Assembly (NCBI RefSeq): GCF_002750975.1
Contig: NZ_PEJS01000001.1
Span: forward strand, 1 to 64,000
Length of the DNA: 64,000 nucleotides
Source: Stenotrophomonas indicatrix
GTDB lineage: Bacteria > Pseudomonadota > Gammaproteobacteria > Xanthomonadales > Xanthomonadaceae
Reading direction: 5' to 3'
Of the stretch, positions 37,101 to 44,635 are shown piece after piece. Numbering within the stretch: the first letter of the stretch is position 1; each line of letters opens with the position of its first letter. A program made the position numbers and the translations under genes. The notes under the pieces were generated by a model that saw only the letters and a list, made by a program, of their open reading frames with translations, was not told the DNA's origin and ran no database searches.

Positions 37101-38402
37101 TCAATCAGCAGCGGCATCCTTGCGCGGCAGCTTGTAGATCACCGCGCCAACGGCGAAGGCGACCAGCGCCGCGACGATGTTCTGCCAGCTGGCACTGGCA
37201 AACAGGGCCACGCACAGCAGCAGGGCCAGCACCGGAATCAACGGGCCGCCGGGCAGCTTCAGCGCGCCGGGACGGTCGGCATAGCGCTTGGCCAGCACCA
37301 GCACTGCGGCGGCCGTGCCGATGTAGGCGAACAGGCGTGTGGTCATCGACAGCAGTGCCAGCTGCACGAACGACCCGGACAGCGCCAGGCCGAGGGCGAT
37401 CAGGCCCTGGCAGAAGATCGCCGCGGCCGGGGTACGGAAGCGCGGGTGCACCTGCGCCAGCACCTTCGGGCCGTAGCCATCGCGGGCCAGGGCGAACAGG
37501 AACCGCGGGCCCATCATCATCGTGTTGCTGTTGGTGCCGAGGATGGAGATGGTCGCGCCCACGGTGAGGATCAGCGCCAGCGCCTCGCCGCCGAAGCTGG
37601 AGGCCGCATCGGCCAGTGGCGTGGCCGAGTTGGCCAGGCCGGGCAGCGTGCCCTGCGCCACGATCTGCACCGCCGCGTAGATCACGGTGACGGTGACGAT
37701 CATGGTGATCAGCGCGAACGGGATGTCGCGGCGTGGGTTGCGGTATTCACCGGCTGCGGCCGGAATGTTCTCGAACCCGGCGTAGGCATACAGCAACAGC
37801 AGCGCCGCCTCGCCCATGCGCTGCAGGTCGTGCGGGTCCGGGCGCTGGCCGGAGAAGGCCAGCTGTGGGTCGATGTAGAACGCGCCGATGGCCACGAACA
37901 ACAGCAGCGGCAGCATCTTGCCGATCACCAGCACGATGCCGGTGCGGGCGGCCGAACGCACGCCGATGATGTTCACCCCGGTGAGGAAACCGAGCGAGAC
38001 AACGATGATCGCGATACGGCCCATGCCTGCGCCTGCCCACGGCCAGAACCGCGCCACAGCGTCGGCCAGCGCATTGCTGAGCGCTGCGGCCGAGCTGATG
38101 CGGGTCAGCCAGATCATCCAGCCGATCTCGAAGCCGGCGAAGCGGCCAAAGGCTTGGCGCGCGTACAGGTAGCTGCCACCGGGTTCATCGAAATAGCTGG
38201 CCGCCTGCGCGTAGCACAGCACCAGCAGGGCGACGACGATGCCGGCGGCGACCACGCCCCACAGGCTGAAGGGGCCGAGCAGGGCGACCGTGGCCGCCGG
38301 CAGCAGGTAGATGCCGCTGCCGACCACATCGTTGATGGACAGGCCGACGATCTGCCAGCGGCTGACCGCGCGCTGCAGTTGGGGTTCGTCGGCGGCGCTC
38401 AA
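37101..38402 (-). CDS. APC-family amino acid permease
   Basis: Inner-membrane transporter of 433 residues with 12 helices. N-terminal substrate loop: INDVVGSGIYLLPAA (the GSGIF-type motif of helix 1). Other APC marks: GGSYLYARQAFG and FGGEALALILTVGATISILG. A TTG start at 38402 with AAGGAG seven bases upstream overlaps the stop of the YkuD gene (TTGA), so the pair is translationally coupled. In this neighbourhood the likely cargo is an amino acid or small peptide product of murein, which is inference. Confidence 0.88.
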   Translation of the reverse strand: MSAADEPQLQRAVSRWQIVGLSINDVVGSGIYLLPAATVALLGPFSLWGVVAAGIVVALLVLCYAQAASYFDEPGGSYLYARQAFGRFAGFEIGWMIWLTRISSAAALSNALADAVARFWPWAGAGMGRIAIIVVSLGFLTGVNIIGVRSAARTGIVLVIGKMLPLLLFVAIGAFYIDPQLAFSGQRPDPHDLQRMGEAALLLLYAYAGFENIPAAAGEYRNPRRDIPFALITMIVTVTVIYAAVQIVAQGTLPGLANSATPLADAASSFGGEALALILTVGATISILGTNSNTMMMGPRFLFALARDGYGPKVLAQVHPRFRTPAAAIFCQGLIALGLALSGSFVQLALLSMTTRLFAYIGTAAAVLVLAKRYADRPGALKLPGGPLIPVLALLLCVALFASASWQNIVAALVAFAVGAVIYKLPRKDAAAD

Positions 38403-39163
38403 CGTACGGCTCCTTCAAGCGCGGGCAGCTTCCACTGTGCCTGCAGGCGCTGGTATTCGGCCCTTGGCAACAGGACGAAGCGTGGCGTGTCCTGCGGGCG
38501 CAGCCAGTCCAGCAACGCCTGCATGCGCACCTCTGGCATCGCAGTGCAGCCAGCGGTGGCCTCGCCGGGCTGGCGCCACAGATGGGCGAAGATGCAGCTG
38601 CCCTTGCCGGGTTGGTTGTCCGGGTTGTGCGCCATCACGAAGCCTTCCCGGTAACGCACGTCACCCTGGTTGTGCAGGTCCAGCCGCATCGGTTCGGTGG
38701 AACCGGCGATGGCGGCGCTGCCCACCTTCTTCGCATCGACGATGCGGTTGTAGAACGGCGATGCTGGCACGTCCATGCAGTAGCTGCTCTCGAGCATCGG
38801 CTGATAGGTCATCGCCGTGCCGGGCCGGGTGATGGCATAGCCGAACGCGCTGCCCAGCGCGAACACACCGGCCGGACTGCGGCCATCGCCTTCCTGTTTC
38901 TGCGGACCGTCGTTCTGGGCAGGATGCAGGCCCAGGCCCCAGGCACTGCCGGTGCGACCCAGCGCCACCGGGAAGGCCTGGCCGTGCCTGCGCCAGTGCT
39001 TGCCGTCGCGCACGAAGGCCTGCAGCTGGCCCTGCGTGCTGTCCCAGGTCTCGCTGGTGACCACGATCAGTTGGCGAGCGTTGTCCAGTGGGGCAGCGTG
39101 GAGAGCAGCTGCGGCAACGAGCAGCAGCGCGGCAGATGCAAGGCGGGCCAGCAGCAGGTTCAT
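38399..39163 (-). CDS. YkuD-domain (L,D-transpeptidase-like) secreted protein
   Basis: 254 residues, signal peptide cleaved near LHAAP (about 23). The YkuD active site reads FAHLWRQPGEATAGCTAMPE (about 196-215), with His and the nucleophile Cys (about 210) in the COG3786 style. Such proteins cross-link, or cut at, the meso-diaminopimelate end of murein tetrapeptides. Starts 12 bases after the RpiR-type regulator and overlaps the permease, making a three-gene unit. Confidence 0.88.
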   Translation of the reverse strand: MNLLLARLASAALLLVAAAALHAAPLDNARQLIVVTSETWDSTQGQLQAFVRDGKHWRRHGQAFPVALGRTGSAWGLGLHPAQNDGPQKQEGDGRSPAGVFALGSAFGYAITRPGTAMTYQPMLESSYCMDVPASPFYNRIVDAKKVGSAAIAGSTEPMRLDLHNQGDVRYREGFVMAHNPDNQPGKGSCIFAHLWRQPGEATAGCTAMPEVRMQALLDWLRPQDTPRFVLLPRAEYQRLQAQWKLPALEGAVR

Positions 39164-39175
39164 CGGGCGCTCCGG

Positions 39176-40024
39176 TCAGGAATCCAGCAGGTGGTCGATC
39201 CGTTCCAGGTTCACCGCCAGCTGCTGCTGGCGATCCGGATTGGCGTGGCAGAGCAGCACGAACAGGAAATCGAGCAGGGCATGCATGGCGCTACGGTACA
39301 GCAGCTGCGCCACCTGCGGCGCGCGGTCGTGTGCGCACACCACCAGTGCTGCATCGGCATGCGCACGCAGCGGGTTGGCGGTGTGGCGGGTGATCGACAC
39401 CACTTTGCCGCCCATGTCCTGGAACTGGCGCGACAGCTGCGAAAGCTGTGGCAACTTGCCGAACTCGGAGAACATCAGCAGCACATCGCCCGGGCGCGCG
39501 GCGGACAGGTTGGCCAGCATCAGGATCGGATCGGTATGCGGCACCACCAGCAGGCCGAGCAGCGACAGCCGCATGGCGAATTCGCGCGCGTACAGGCCAT
39601 CGTCACCGAGGCCATGCACAAACAGCTTGGGCGCGCCGTCGAGCAGCTGAACGATGCGCTCGATCTCCTCGCGTGGGTTGGCCTGGCGGGTTTCTTCCTC
39701 GGCCTGGGCCTTGCTGCGGCGCAGGGCGTCGCCCAGGCGCAGGTAGTCATCGCTGATGTCTGGTTCGGCGGGCGCCTGCTGTGGGTCGGCACCGGCGCGG
39801 GCGACGTCCTCGCCGATGGAATATTTCAGGTCAGGGTAGCCCTTGAAGCCGAGCTTCTGGCTGAACTTGACCACGCTGGACTGGCTGATGCCCAGCGCGC
39901 TGGCCAGCTGCTGCGAGGAGTAGTCGCGCAGCAGGTGCGCGTTGTCGAGGATGAAGTCGGCGATGCGGCGTTCGATGGCCGACATCTGCCCGCGCTCGGT
40001 GCGGATTTTCAGCAGGGGCGGCAT
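39176..40024 (-). CDS. MurR/RpiR-family transcriptional regulator
   Basis: 282 residues. N-terminal helix-turn-helix (about 18-60: RRIADFILDN, then SSQQLASALGISQSSVVKFS) and C-terminal SIS sugar-phosphate sensor domain (about 125-255: KLFVHGLGDDGLYAREFAMR, then GDVLLMFSEFG). The family includes MurR, which senses N-acetylmuramate 6-phosphate. First gene of the regulator-YkuD-permease unit. It probably controls this unit and the nearby peptidase genes. ATG at 40024; the upstream frame passes into repeat-like sequence. Confidence 0.93.
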   Translation of the reverse strand: MPPLLKIRTERGQMSAIERRIADFILDNAHLLRDYSSQQLASALGISQSSVVKFSQKLGFKGYPDLKYSIGEDVARAGADPQQAPAEPDISDDYLRLGDALRRSKAQAEEETRQANPREEIERIVQLLDGAPKLFVHGLGDDGLYAREFAMRLSLLGLLVVPHTDPILMLANLSAARPGDVLLMFSEFGKLPQLSQLSRQFQDMGGKVVSITRHTANPLRAHADAALVVCAHDRAPQVAQLLYRSAMHALLDFLFVLLCHANPDRQQQLAVNLERIDHLLDS

Positions 40025-40160
40025 GCGGGGCGTCCGATGGTCGTGCGCTGGAGCATAGAGGACCGCGTTGCGGTTGGCGGCGTAGAGCAGAGTATGTGGT
40101 GGCTCGGGCGGGTGCCAGCCGCGAAGGGGGTACGGAGTGGGGAAAAAGCAGGAGCAAGGG

Positions 40161-40184
40161 CATCCACGCATGGCGTGGATCTAC
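40161..40184. repeat. REP, ATCCACGC subtype
   Basis: catccacgcatggcgtggat followed by ctac; same dyad as at 8534, 33944 and 50250. Confidence 0.85.
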
Positions 40185-40360
40185 CCGGAGCTGCAGTTGA
40201 GTCCGCCTTCAAGCGAGCCGAGCACCGCAGGTCCGGCGAGGGCGAAGAGGCGCGGGTGTCTGAGCGCAGCGAGTTCCGCGCCGTCCCTCGGCGGACCGAG
40301 GAGCGCAGGGCACCGGCGTGCGCAGCACGTCGGCTCGCGGCCGGCGGAGCGTTTCTTTTG

Positions 40361-40392
40361 GTTACTTTTCTTTTCGCGAAAAGAAAAGTAAC
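40361..40392. repeat. Perfect 32-bp palindrome
   Basis: gttacttttcttttcg directly followed by its exact reverse complement (centre at cg|cg, 40376/40377). A/T-rich arms in a GC-rich setting. Lies at the end of the repeat-like stretch, 48 bases past the epimerase stop, and could serve as its transcription end. Confidence 0.85.
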
Positions 40393-40439
40393 GCCCGACC
40401 CAACGTCAGTTGTACGCCAAGCCAGCCGCAAGGCAGAAA

Positions 40440-41534
40440 TCAACCCAGCATCTCCAACCCCCGCACTTCGGTGATGCCCAACCCCGGCACATCGCTGATG
40501 CTGATCTCCGACTCGTTGAAGCGCACCCCGCCGCTGACCGGATCGAACTGCCCCAGCGAGGGGCCATCCAGGTCGACCTTGGTGATCACATCGCTCTTGG
40601 CTACCGCCAGGTGCACCGCTGCGGCCACGCTGATGCTGGATTCGATCATGCAGCCGATCATGCACGGCACGCCGTAGATGCCGGCGATGTCGGCAATGCG
40701 GATTGCGTTGGACAGGCCACCGGTTTTCATCAGCTTGATGTTGATGATGTCGGCGGCACGCTGCTGGATCAGGTCCATCACCTGGCTCGGGCTGAACACG
40801 CTCTCGTCGGCCATCACCGGGGTGTTGACCCGATCGGTCACGTACTTCAGGCCGCTGATGTCGGCGGCCTTGACCGGCTGCTCCAGCAGTTCCAGCACCA
40901 CACCTGCATCTTCCAGCGTGCGCATCGCATGCACCGCCTGCTTGGCGGTCCAGCCCTGGTTGGCATCCAGGCGCAGCAGCGCGCGGCCTTCGACGGCGGC
41001 ATGGATCGCCTTGACCCGCTCGATGTCCACGCCGATGTCCTTGCCGACCTTGATCTTCAGCGACTCGAAGCCGCGTTCGATCGCCGACAGCGAATCGGCC
41101 ACCATCTTGTCGATGTAGTCCACGCTGATGGTGATGTCGGTGGTGATCACCGGGTCGCCACCACCGAGCATCTGGTACAGCGGCGCGCCATGCAGCTGCG
41201 CCCACAGGTCGTACAGGGCGATCTCCACCGCCGCCTTGGCGCTGGTGTTGCGCTCCATCGCGGTCTGCACCAGCGTGCACAGGCGGTTGAGGTTGACCAC
41301 CTCCTGGCCGATCAGGCGCGGGGCAATGAAGTGCCGGATCGCTTCGATGATCGAGCCGTGGGTGTCACCGGTGATCACCGCGGTGGCAGGCGCCTCGCCG
41401 TAGCCGGTGTGGCCGCTGTCGGTGCGGATCAGCACCACCACGTCCTCCACGGTTTCCACCGTGCGCAGCGCGGTCTTGAAAGGGGTCTTCAGCGGCACGC
41501 GCAGCATGCCCAGTTCGATGGCGGTGATCTTCAT
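40440..41534 (-). CDS. Dipeptide (L-Ala-D/L-Glu type) epimerase
   Basis: Enolase-superfamily enzyme of 364 residues that inverts the alpha carbon of the second residue in murein dipeptides. N-terminal cap (about 1-125) and barrel. Catalytic and metal residues seen: KIKVGKD (KxK, about 162), LRLDANQGW (metal Asp, about 192), ELLEQPVKAAD (metal Glu, about 220), MADESVFSP (metal Asp, about 245) and INIKLMKTGG (catalytic Lys, about 268). This matches YcjG/YkfB. Its ATG directly abuts the stop of the NlpC/P60 gene, with no gap. Confidence 0.92.
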   Translation of the reverse strand: MKITAIELGMLRVPLKTPFKTALRTVETVEDVVVLIRTDSGHTGYGEAPATAVITGDTHGSIIEAIRHFIAPRLIGQEVVNLNRLCTLVQTAMERNTSAKAAVEIALYDLWAQLHGAPLYQMLGGGDPVITTDITISVDYIDKMVADSLSAIERGFESLKIKVGKDIGVDIERVKAIHAAVEGRALLRLDANQGWTAKQAVHAMRTLEDAGVVLELLEQPVKAADISGLKYVTDRVNTPVMADESVFSPSQVMDLIQQRAADIINIKLMKTGGLSNAIRIADIAGIYGVPCMIGCMIESSISVAAAVHLAVAKSDVITKVDLDGPSLGQFDPVSGGVRFNESEISISDVPGLGITEVRGLEMLG

Positions 41535-42980
41535 TCAGGGGTTCTTGGCACGCAGGCGTTGGATGTTGGTGATGCGATCGATGTAGCGGACGCTGTCGCT
41601 GGCCATCATCGGCTCCAGCGGGGTGACCGATACGCCATTGAGGTGGGCCTGCACACGCTTGCCGTCGGCGCCGAACCAGCTGCCGCCCGCGGTATCGTGG
41701 ATCACCCAGGTGCGGCCATCGACGTGGCCGATGGCCATCATCACGTGGCCGGGGATGTAGACCAGGTCACCCACCTGCAGATCGGTGACAGCGCGGTCGC
41801 GCACGGCCTTGCCGTCCTTGGCGGTGAACGGCAAGCGGTCCAGCGCGGGACTGACCGCCTGTGCGCTGGTATTGCGTGGCAGCAGCACGCCGAAGCTGCG
41901 GTAGATCTCCGATACGAATCCACTGCAGTCGCGGGTGTCGTAGTCGTGGCCCCAGCCGTAGCGCTCGCCGAGGAACTTGAACGCTTGCTGCAGCAGCTGG
42001 CGCGGAGTCAGCGGCAGGTAGTCGGCGGCGGTGTCCTGCGAGCGCGGCAGCAGCGCCGGCACCAGCTTCAGGCGGCCATCGGCCTCGCGCACCGGCAGCT
42101 GCACCACCCAAGAGGCGTGCGCCTGTTGCCCGTTCACCGGCTCAGCGGCGGGCCAGTCGGCCAACACCGGCAGGCGCATGCCCATGTCCAGCTGCAGGCG
42201 CGATACGCGCGGTTCTTCGGGTGTGTAGGCGGTGTGCGCTGTGGCGGCGGTGACGATGCGGTACGGGCCCTTCGCGCCGTAGCCGAGCACCGTGGCCTTG
42301 TCACCGCTGGCCACCGCGTCGGCTTCGATCCATGCGCTGTAGCGCTCGCTGTGCACGAACAGCCAGCGGCCGTCGGTGCTGCGGTGGACGACGGCAACCT
42401 TGTCGCCGGGGAACAGTGCCGACTCCTGGAAGCGGTCGATGTCGGTATCGCCGACGGTGCTGAAGACACGCTGGCGGGTGGGGAAGGTGCGCAGCGCGGC
42501 GCGCTTCACCACCAGGGCGTAGTCCGGCGACACCTGCGACGGAACTGCATCGAGACCGAGGTTGGCTTCGATCGCGCTGCGCACGTCCGGTGCGATGGCG
42601 CGGCCCTTGTCGTCATACAGCGCCCGCGTGGGCCAGCTCGACAGCGTGGTGATGCTGTCACGCACCTGTGCCGCGCTGAGCTGCGCAGGCAGGGTGGCGA
42701 TGTCCTGGATGTGCTTGTCCTGCGCGCGCATCCGTGCGTTCTGCGCCTCGATCTGCGCGCGGTCCAGGATAGGTGCGTCGGCATTGTCCAGCCGTGCCGC
42801 CCAGTAGTCCGCGGTGAGGTAGGCCTCGTGCAGGCCGATCACGTAAGGCAGCGGGGCGCCGGGGTCGGGTACAGGCGTGGCCGCCTGGGTGAATGCGGGT
42901 GCGCCCAGCAGGCCCAGGGCCAGTGCCAAGGTCAACCGGTGCGGCCAGTGCCGACGCGGTTCGCGGGAAGCCAGGATCAT
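41535..42980 (-). CDS. NlpC/P60 peptidase with SH3-like domains, secreted
   Basis: Predicted gamma-D-glutamyl-L-diamino-acid peptidase of 481 residues. Signal peptide (basic n-region REPRRHWPHR, core, cleaved near FTQAA, about 34). Bacterial SH3-like segments (about 150-320) precede the NlpC/P60 domain: GWGHDYDTRDCSGFVSEIYR with the nucleophile Cys (about 358), then GHVMMAIGHVDGRTWVIHDT with the His. This is the YkfC layout, but YkfC is cytosolic. AGGAGG stands 11 bases before the ATG at 42980; a GTG nine bases earlier is too close to it. Co-transcribed with the epimerase. Confidence 0.9.
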   Translation of the reverse strand: MILASREPRRHWPHRLTLALALGLLGAPAFTQAATPVPDPGAPLPYVIGLHEAYLTADYWAARLDNADAPILDRAQIEAQNARMRAQDKHIQDIATLPAQLSAAQVRDSITTLSSWPTRALYDDKGRAIAPDVRSAIEANLGLDAVPSQVSPDYALVVKRAALRTFPTRQRVFSTVGDTDIDRFQESALFPGDKVAVVHRSTDGRWLFVHSERYSAWIEADAVASGDKATVLGYGAKGPYRIVTAATAHTAYTPEEPRVSRLQLDMGMRLPVLADWPAAEPVNGQQAHASWVVQLPVREADGRLKLVPALLPRSQDTAADYLPLTPRQLLQQAFKFLGERYGWGHDYDTRDCSGFVSEIYRSFGVLLPRNTSAQAVSPALDRLPFTAKDGKAVRDRAVTDLQVGDLVYIPGHVMMAIGHVDGRTWVIHDTAGGSWFGADGKRVQAHLNGVSVTPLEPMMASDSVRYIDRITNIQRLRAKNP

Positions 42981-43009
42981 GCGCTGCACACCCTCCTCGA
43001 ATGCCTGTT

Positions 43010-43080
43010 GGAATATTTATTCCTTTCGGCCCCGAAAGCAAGAATAAATTATTGACCGGTCTTCCGGCCCGTGTTACACA
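43010..43080. promoter_or_regulatory. Divergent promoters with operator-like dyads
   Basis: Three adjacent dyads: GGAATATTTATTCC (43010-43023), TTTCGGCCCCGAAA (43024-43037) and GAATAAATTATTG (43042-43054). The first overlaps a minus-strand -10 (TAAATA, with TTGCTT 16 bases upstream) for the NlpC gene. The third overlaps a plus-strand -35 (TTGACC 43052-43057, then TACACA 43075-43080, 17 apart) for the transglutaminase gene. The A/T-rich dyads resemble published MurR/RpiR sites of the GAAAT(A/T)-N-ATTTC kind. Confidence 0.5.
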
Positions 43081-43112
43081 GCCGTTACCACCCGCGCTTG
43101 GGAAGTGTCGCT

Positions 43113-44585
43113 GTGGATCCTGCCGTTCGCAAACCGTCTCTGCCTGCCGCTGCCGGCCTGTGTGCCGCGCTGCTGCTGTGGGCGTCGGCGGCACCGGCCG
43201 CGGATCCGCGCAGCGCCACTGATCGCGAACGGGAAACGCAGCTGATCGATCTGGTCGACAGCGGTCGTTTCAGCGATGCCGATGCGTTGCTGGCGACCGC
43301 AGGCGATGCTGCCGAAAGCGCGTTCCAACGCGAGCGCATGCGCCGCATCAAACTGGATTTCTCCCTTGACCAAGCCGCAGCCAAAGCAGCGGTACGCCGC
43401 TGGATTCCCGACCTGACCGACGAGGAATTCGCGCGCTGGGACCAGCTTGGCCTGATCGAACATCTCGACATCGATGGCACGCGCTGGTACTTCAAGCGCG
43501 CACCATCGAACCTGTTCCTGCTCAGCGATGAAGCGCGTGCACGCCGCCGCGCGGATGCGCCGATGCCGGCGCCGGGCCCCAACGAGGTGCTCAACGCGCA
43601 TCACGCGCGCGTGGTTGCCGCCGCCGAACAGAGCGGCATGGCATCCGTGCTGGCGCAGCGCATCGAATTCACCCAATCGTTGACGGTCAAGGCGGATGCC
43701 GTACCGGCCGGCGAAACCGTACGTGCCTGGATTCCGTACCCGCGCGAGATTCCCGGCCAGCAGGAGCGCGTGCAGTGGATCGGCAGTGCACCAGGCAAGG
43801 CTCGAGTCGCCCCGGCCAGCACCCAGCAGCGCACCGCCTACCTGGAAGCCAAGGCGGTGGCCGGGCAGCCGACGCACTTTGAAATCCGCTATGCGGTGAC
43901 GATCTTCGCGCGCCACACGGCAATCGATGCGACGAAGGTGCAGGCCACGCCGAATGATCCAGCATTGAAGCCCTATCTGGCCGAGCAGCTGCCGCACGTG
44001 CGCTTCACGCCGGCGCTGAAGCTGTTCTCCGCCCAGGTGCTGCAGGGCGAGACACGCCCGTATGAAGTGGTACGCAAGCTGTTCGCCGCGGTCGACCGCA
44101 TTCCATGGGCCGGTGCGCGCGAGTACTCGACCCTCAGCAACATCAGCGACTACGCGTTGCGCGCCGGTCATGCCGATTGCGGGCAGCAGACACTGCTGTT
44201 GATCGCCCTGCTGCGCATGAACGGCATTCCCGCGCGCTGGCAGTCGGGCATGGTGTTCTCCGACGATGGCAGCGGCTACAACAACCTGCACGACTGGGGC
44301 CAGGCCTACCTGGCGCCCTATGGCTGGCTGCCGATGGATGTGACCACCGGCGCGTTGGCCAGCGACACGCCCGCGCTGCGTGACTTCTACCTCGGTGGCC
44401 TCGATGGCTACCGCATCGCCTTCAACGACGATTTCGGCCAGGCGTTCGTGCCGGCCAAACAGCACTACCGCTCGGAAACGGTCGACTCGCAGCGCGGCGA
44501 GGCCGAGTGGTCAGGCGGCAACCTGTACTTCGACCAATGGAGCTACGACTTCCAGTGGCGGGTACTGCCAGCCGGGCAACGCTAG
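43113..44585 (+). CDS. Secreted transglutaminase-like protein
   Basis: 490 residues, signal peptide cleaved near APAAD (about 33). A helical region (about 40-190) precedes a strand-rich part and a transglutaminase-like domain (about 310-440). The papain-like triad is visible: Cys in HADCGQQTLLL (about 353), His in NNLHDWGQAYL (about 395) and Asp in GWLPMDVTTG (about 410). Bacterial members of this family are mostly peptidases or amidases. GTG at 43113 with GGGAAG upstream is preferred to a GTG at 43071, which lies inside the likely promoter. First gene of the four-gene plus-strand series. Confidence 0.85.
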   Translation: MDPAVRKPSLPAAAGLCAALLLWASAAPAADPRSATDRERETQLIDLVDSGRFSDADALLATAGDAAESAFQRERMRRIKLDFSLDQAAAKAAVRRWIPDLTDEEFARWDQLGLIEHLDIDGTRWYFKRAPSNLFLLSDEARARRRADAPMPAPGPNEVLNAHHARVVAAAEQSGMASVLAQRIEFTQSLTVKADAVPAGETVRAWIPYPREIPGQQERVQWIGSAPGKARVAPASTQQRTAYLEAKAVAGQPTHFEIRYAVTIFARHTAIDATKVQATPNDPALKPYLAEQLPHVRFTPALKLFSAQVLQGETRPYEVVRKLFAAVDRIPWAGAREYSTLSNISDYALRAGHADCGQQTLLLIALLRMNGIPARWQSGMVFSDDGSGYNNLHDWGQAYLAPYGWLPMDVTTGALASDTPALRDFYLGGLDGYRIAFNDDFGQAFVPAKQHYRSETVDSQRGEAEWSGGNLYFDQWSYDFQWRVLPAGQR

Positions 44586-44635
44586 CGCGACACACCACCC
44601 CACCACCATTCAATTCTTGCAGGAGAGAGCAGGGG

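Larger units (their letters stand above)
40025..40439. other. Gene-free region with REP and palindrome-headed repeat
   Basis: 415 bases. 40025-40160 should hold the regulator promoter. 40161-40184 is a REP. About 40200-40400 looks like a dispersed non-coding repeat of Xanthomonadaceae (alternating gcgcagcgagttccgcg and cggcggaccgaggagcgca text closing in the 32-base palindrome). No protein gene is supported. Confidence 0.6.

Noticed and set aside
40137..40391. Small plus-strand frame ending FFWLLFFSRKEK
   Set aside because: This end is the translation of the 32-base palindrome. Similar frames recur in related genomes wherever the repeat occurs, so it is repeat DNA, not a gene.
40410..43055. 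Open frame of 881 codons opposite the epimerase and NlpC genes
   Set aside because: The minus-strand genes show catalytic motifs and signal peptides; the opposite frame does not, and it runs without break across two genes and the divergent promoter.
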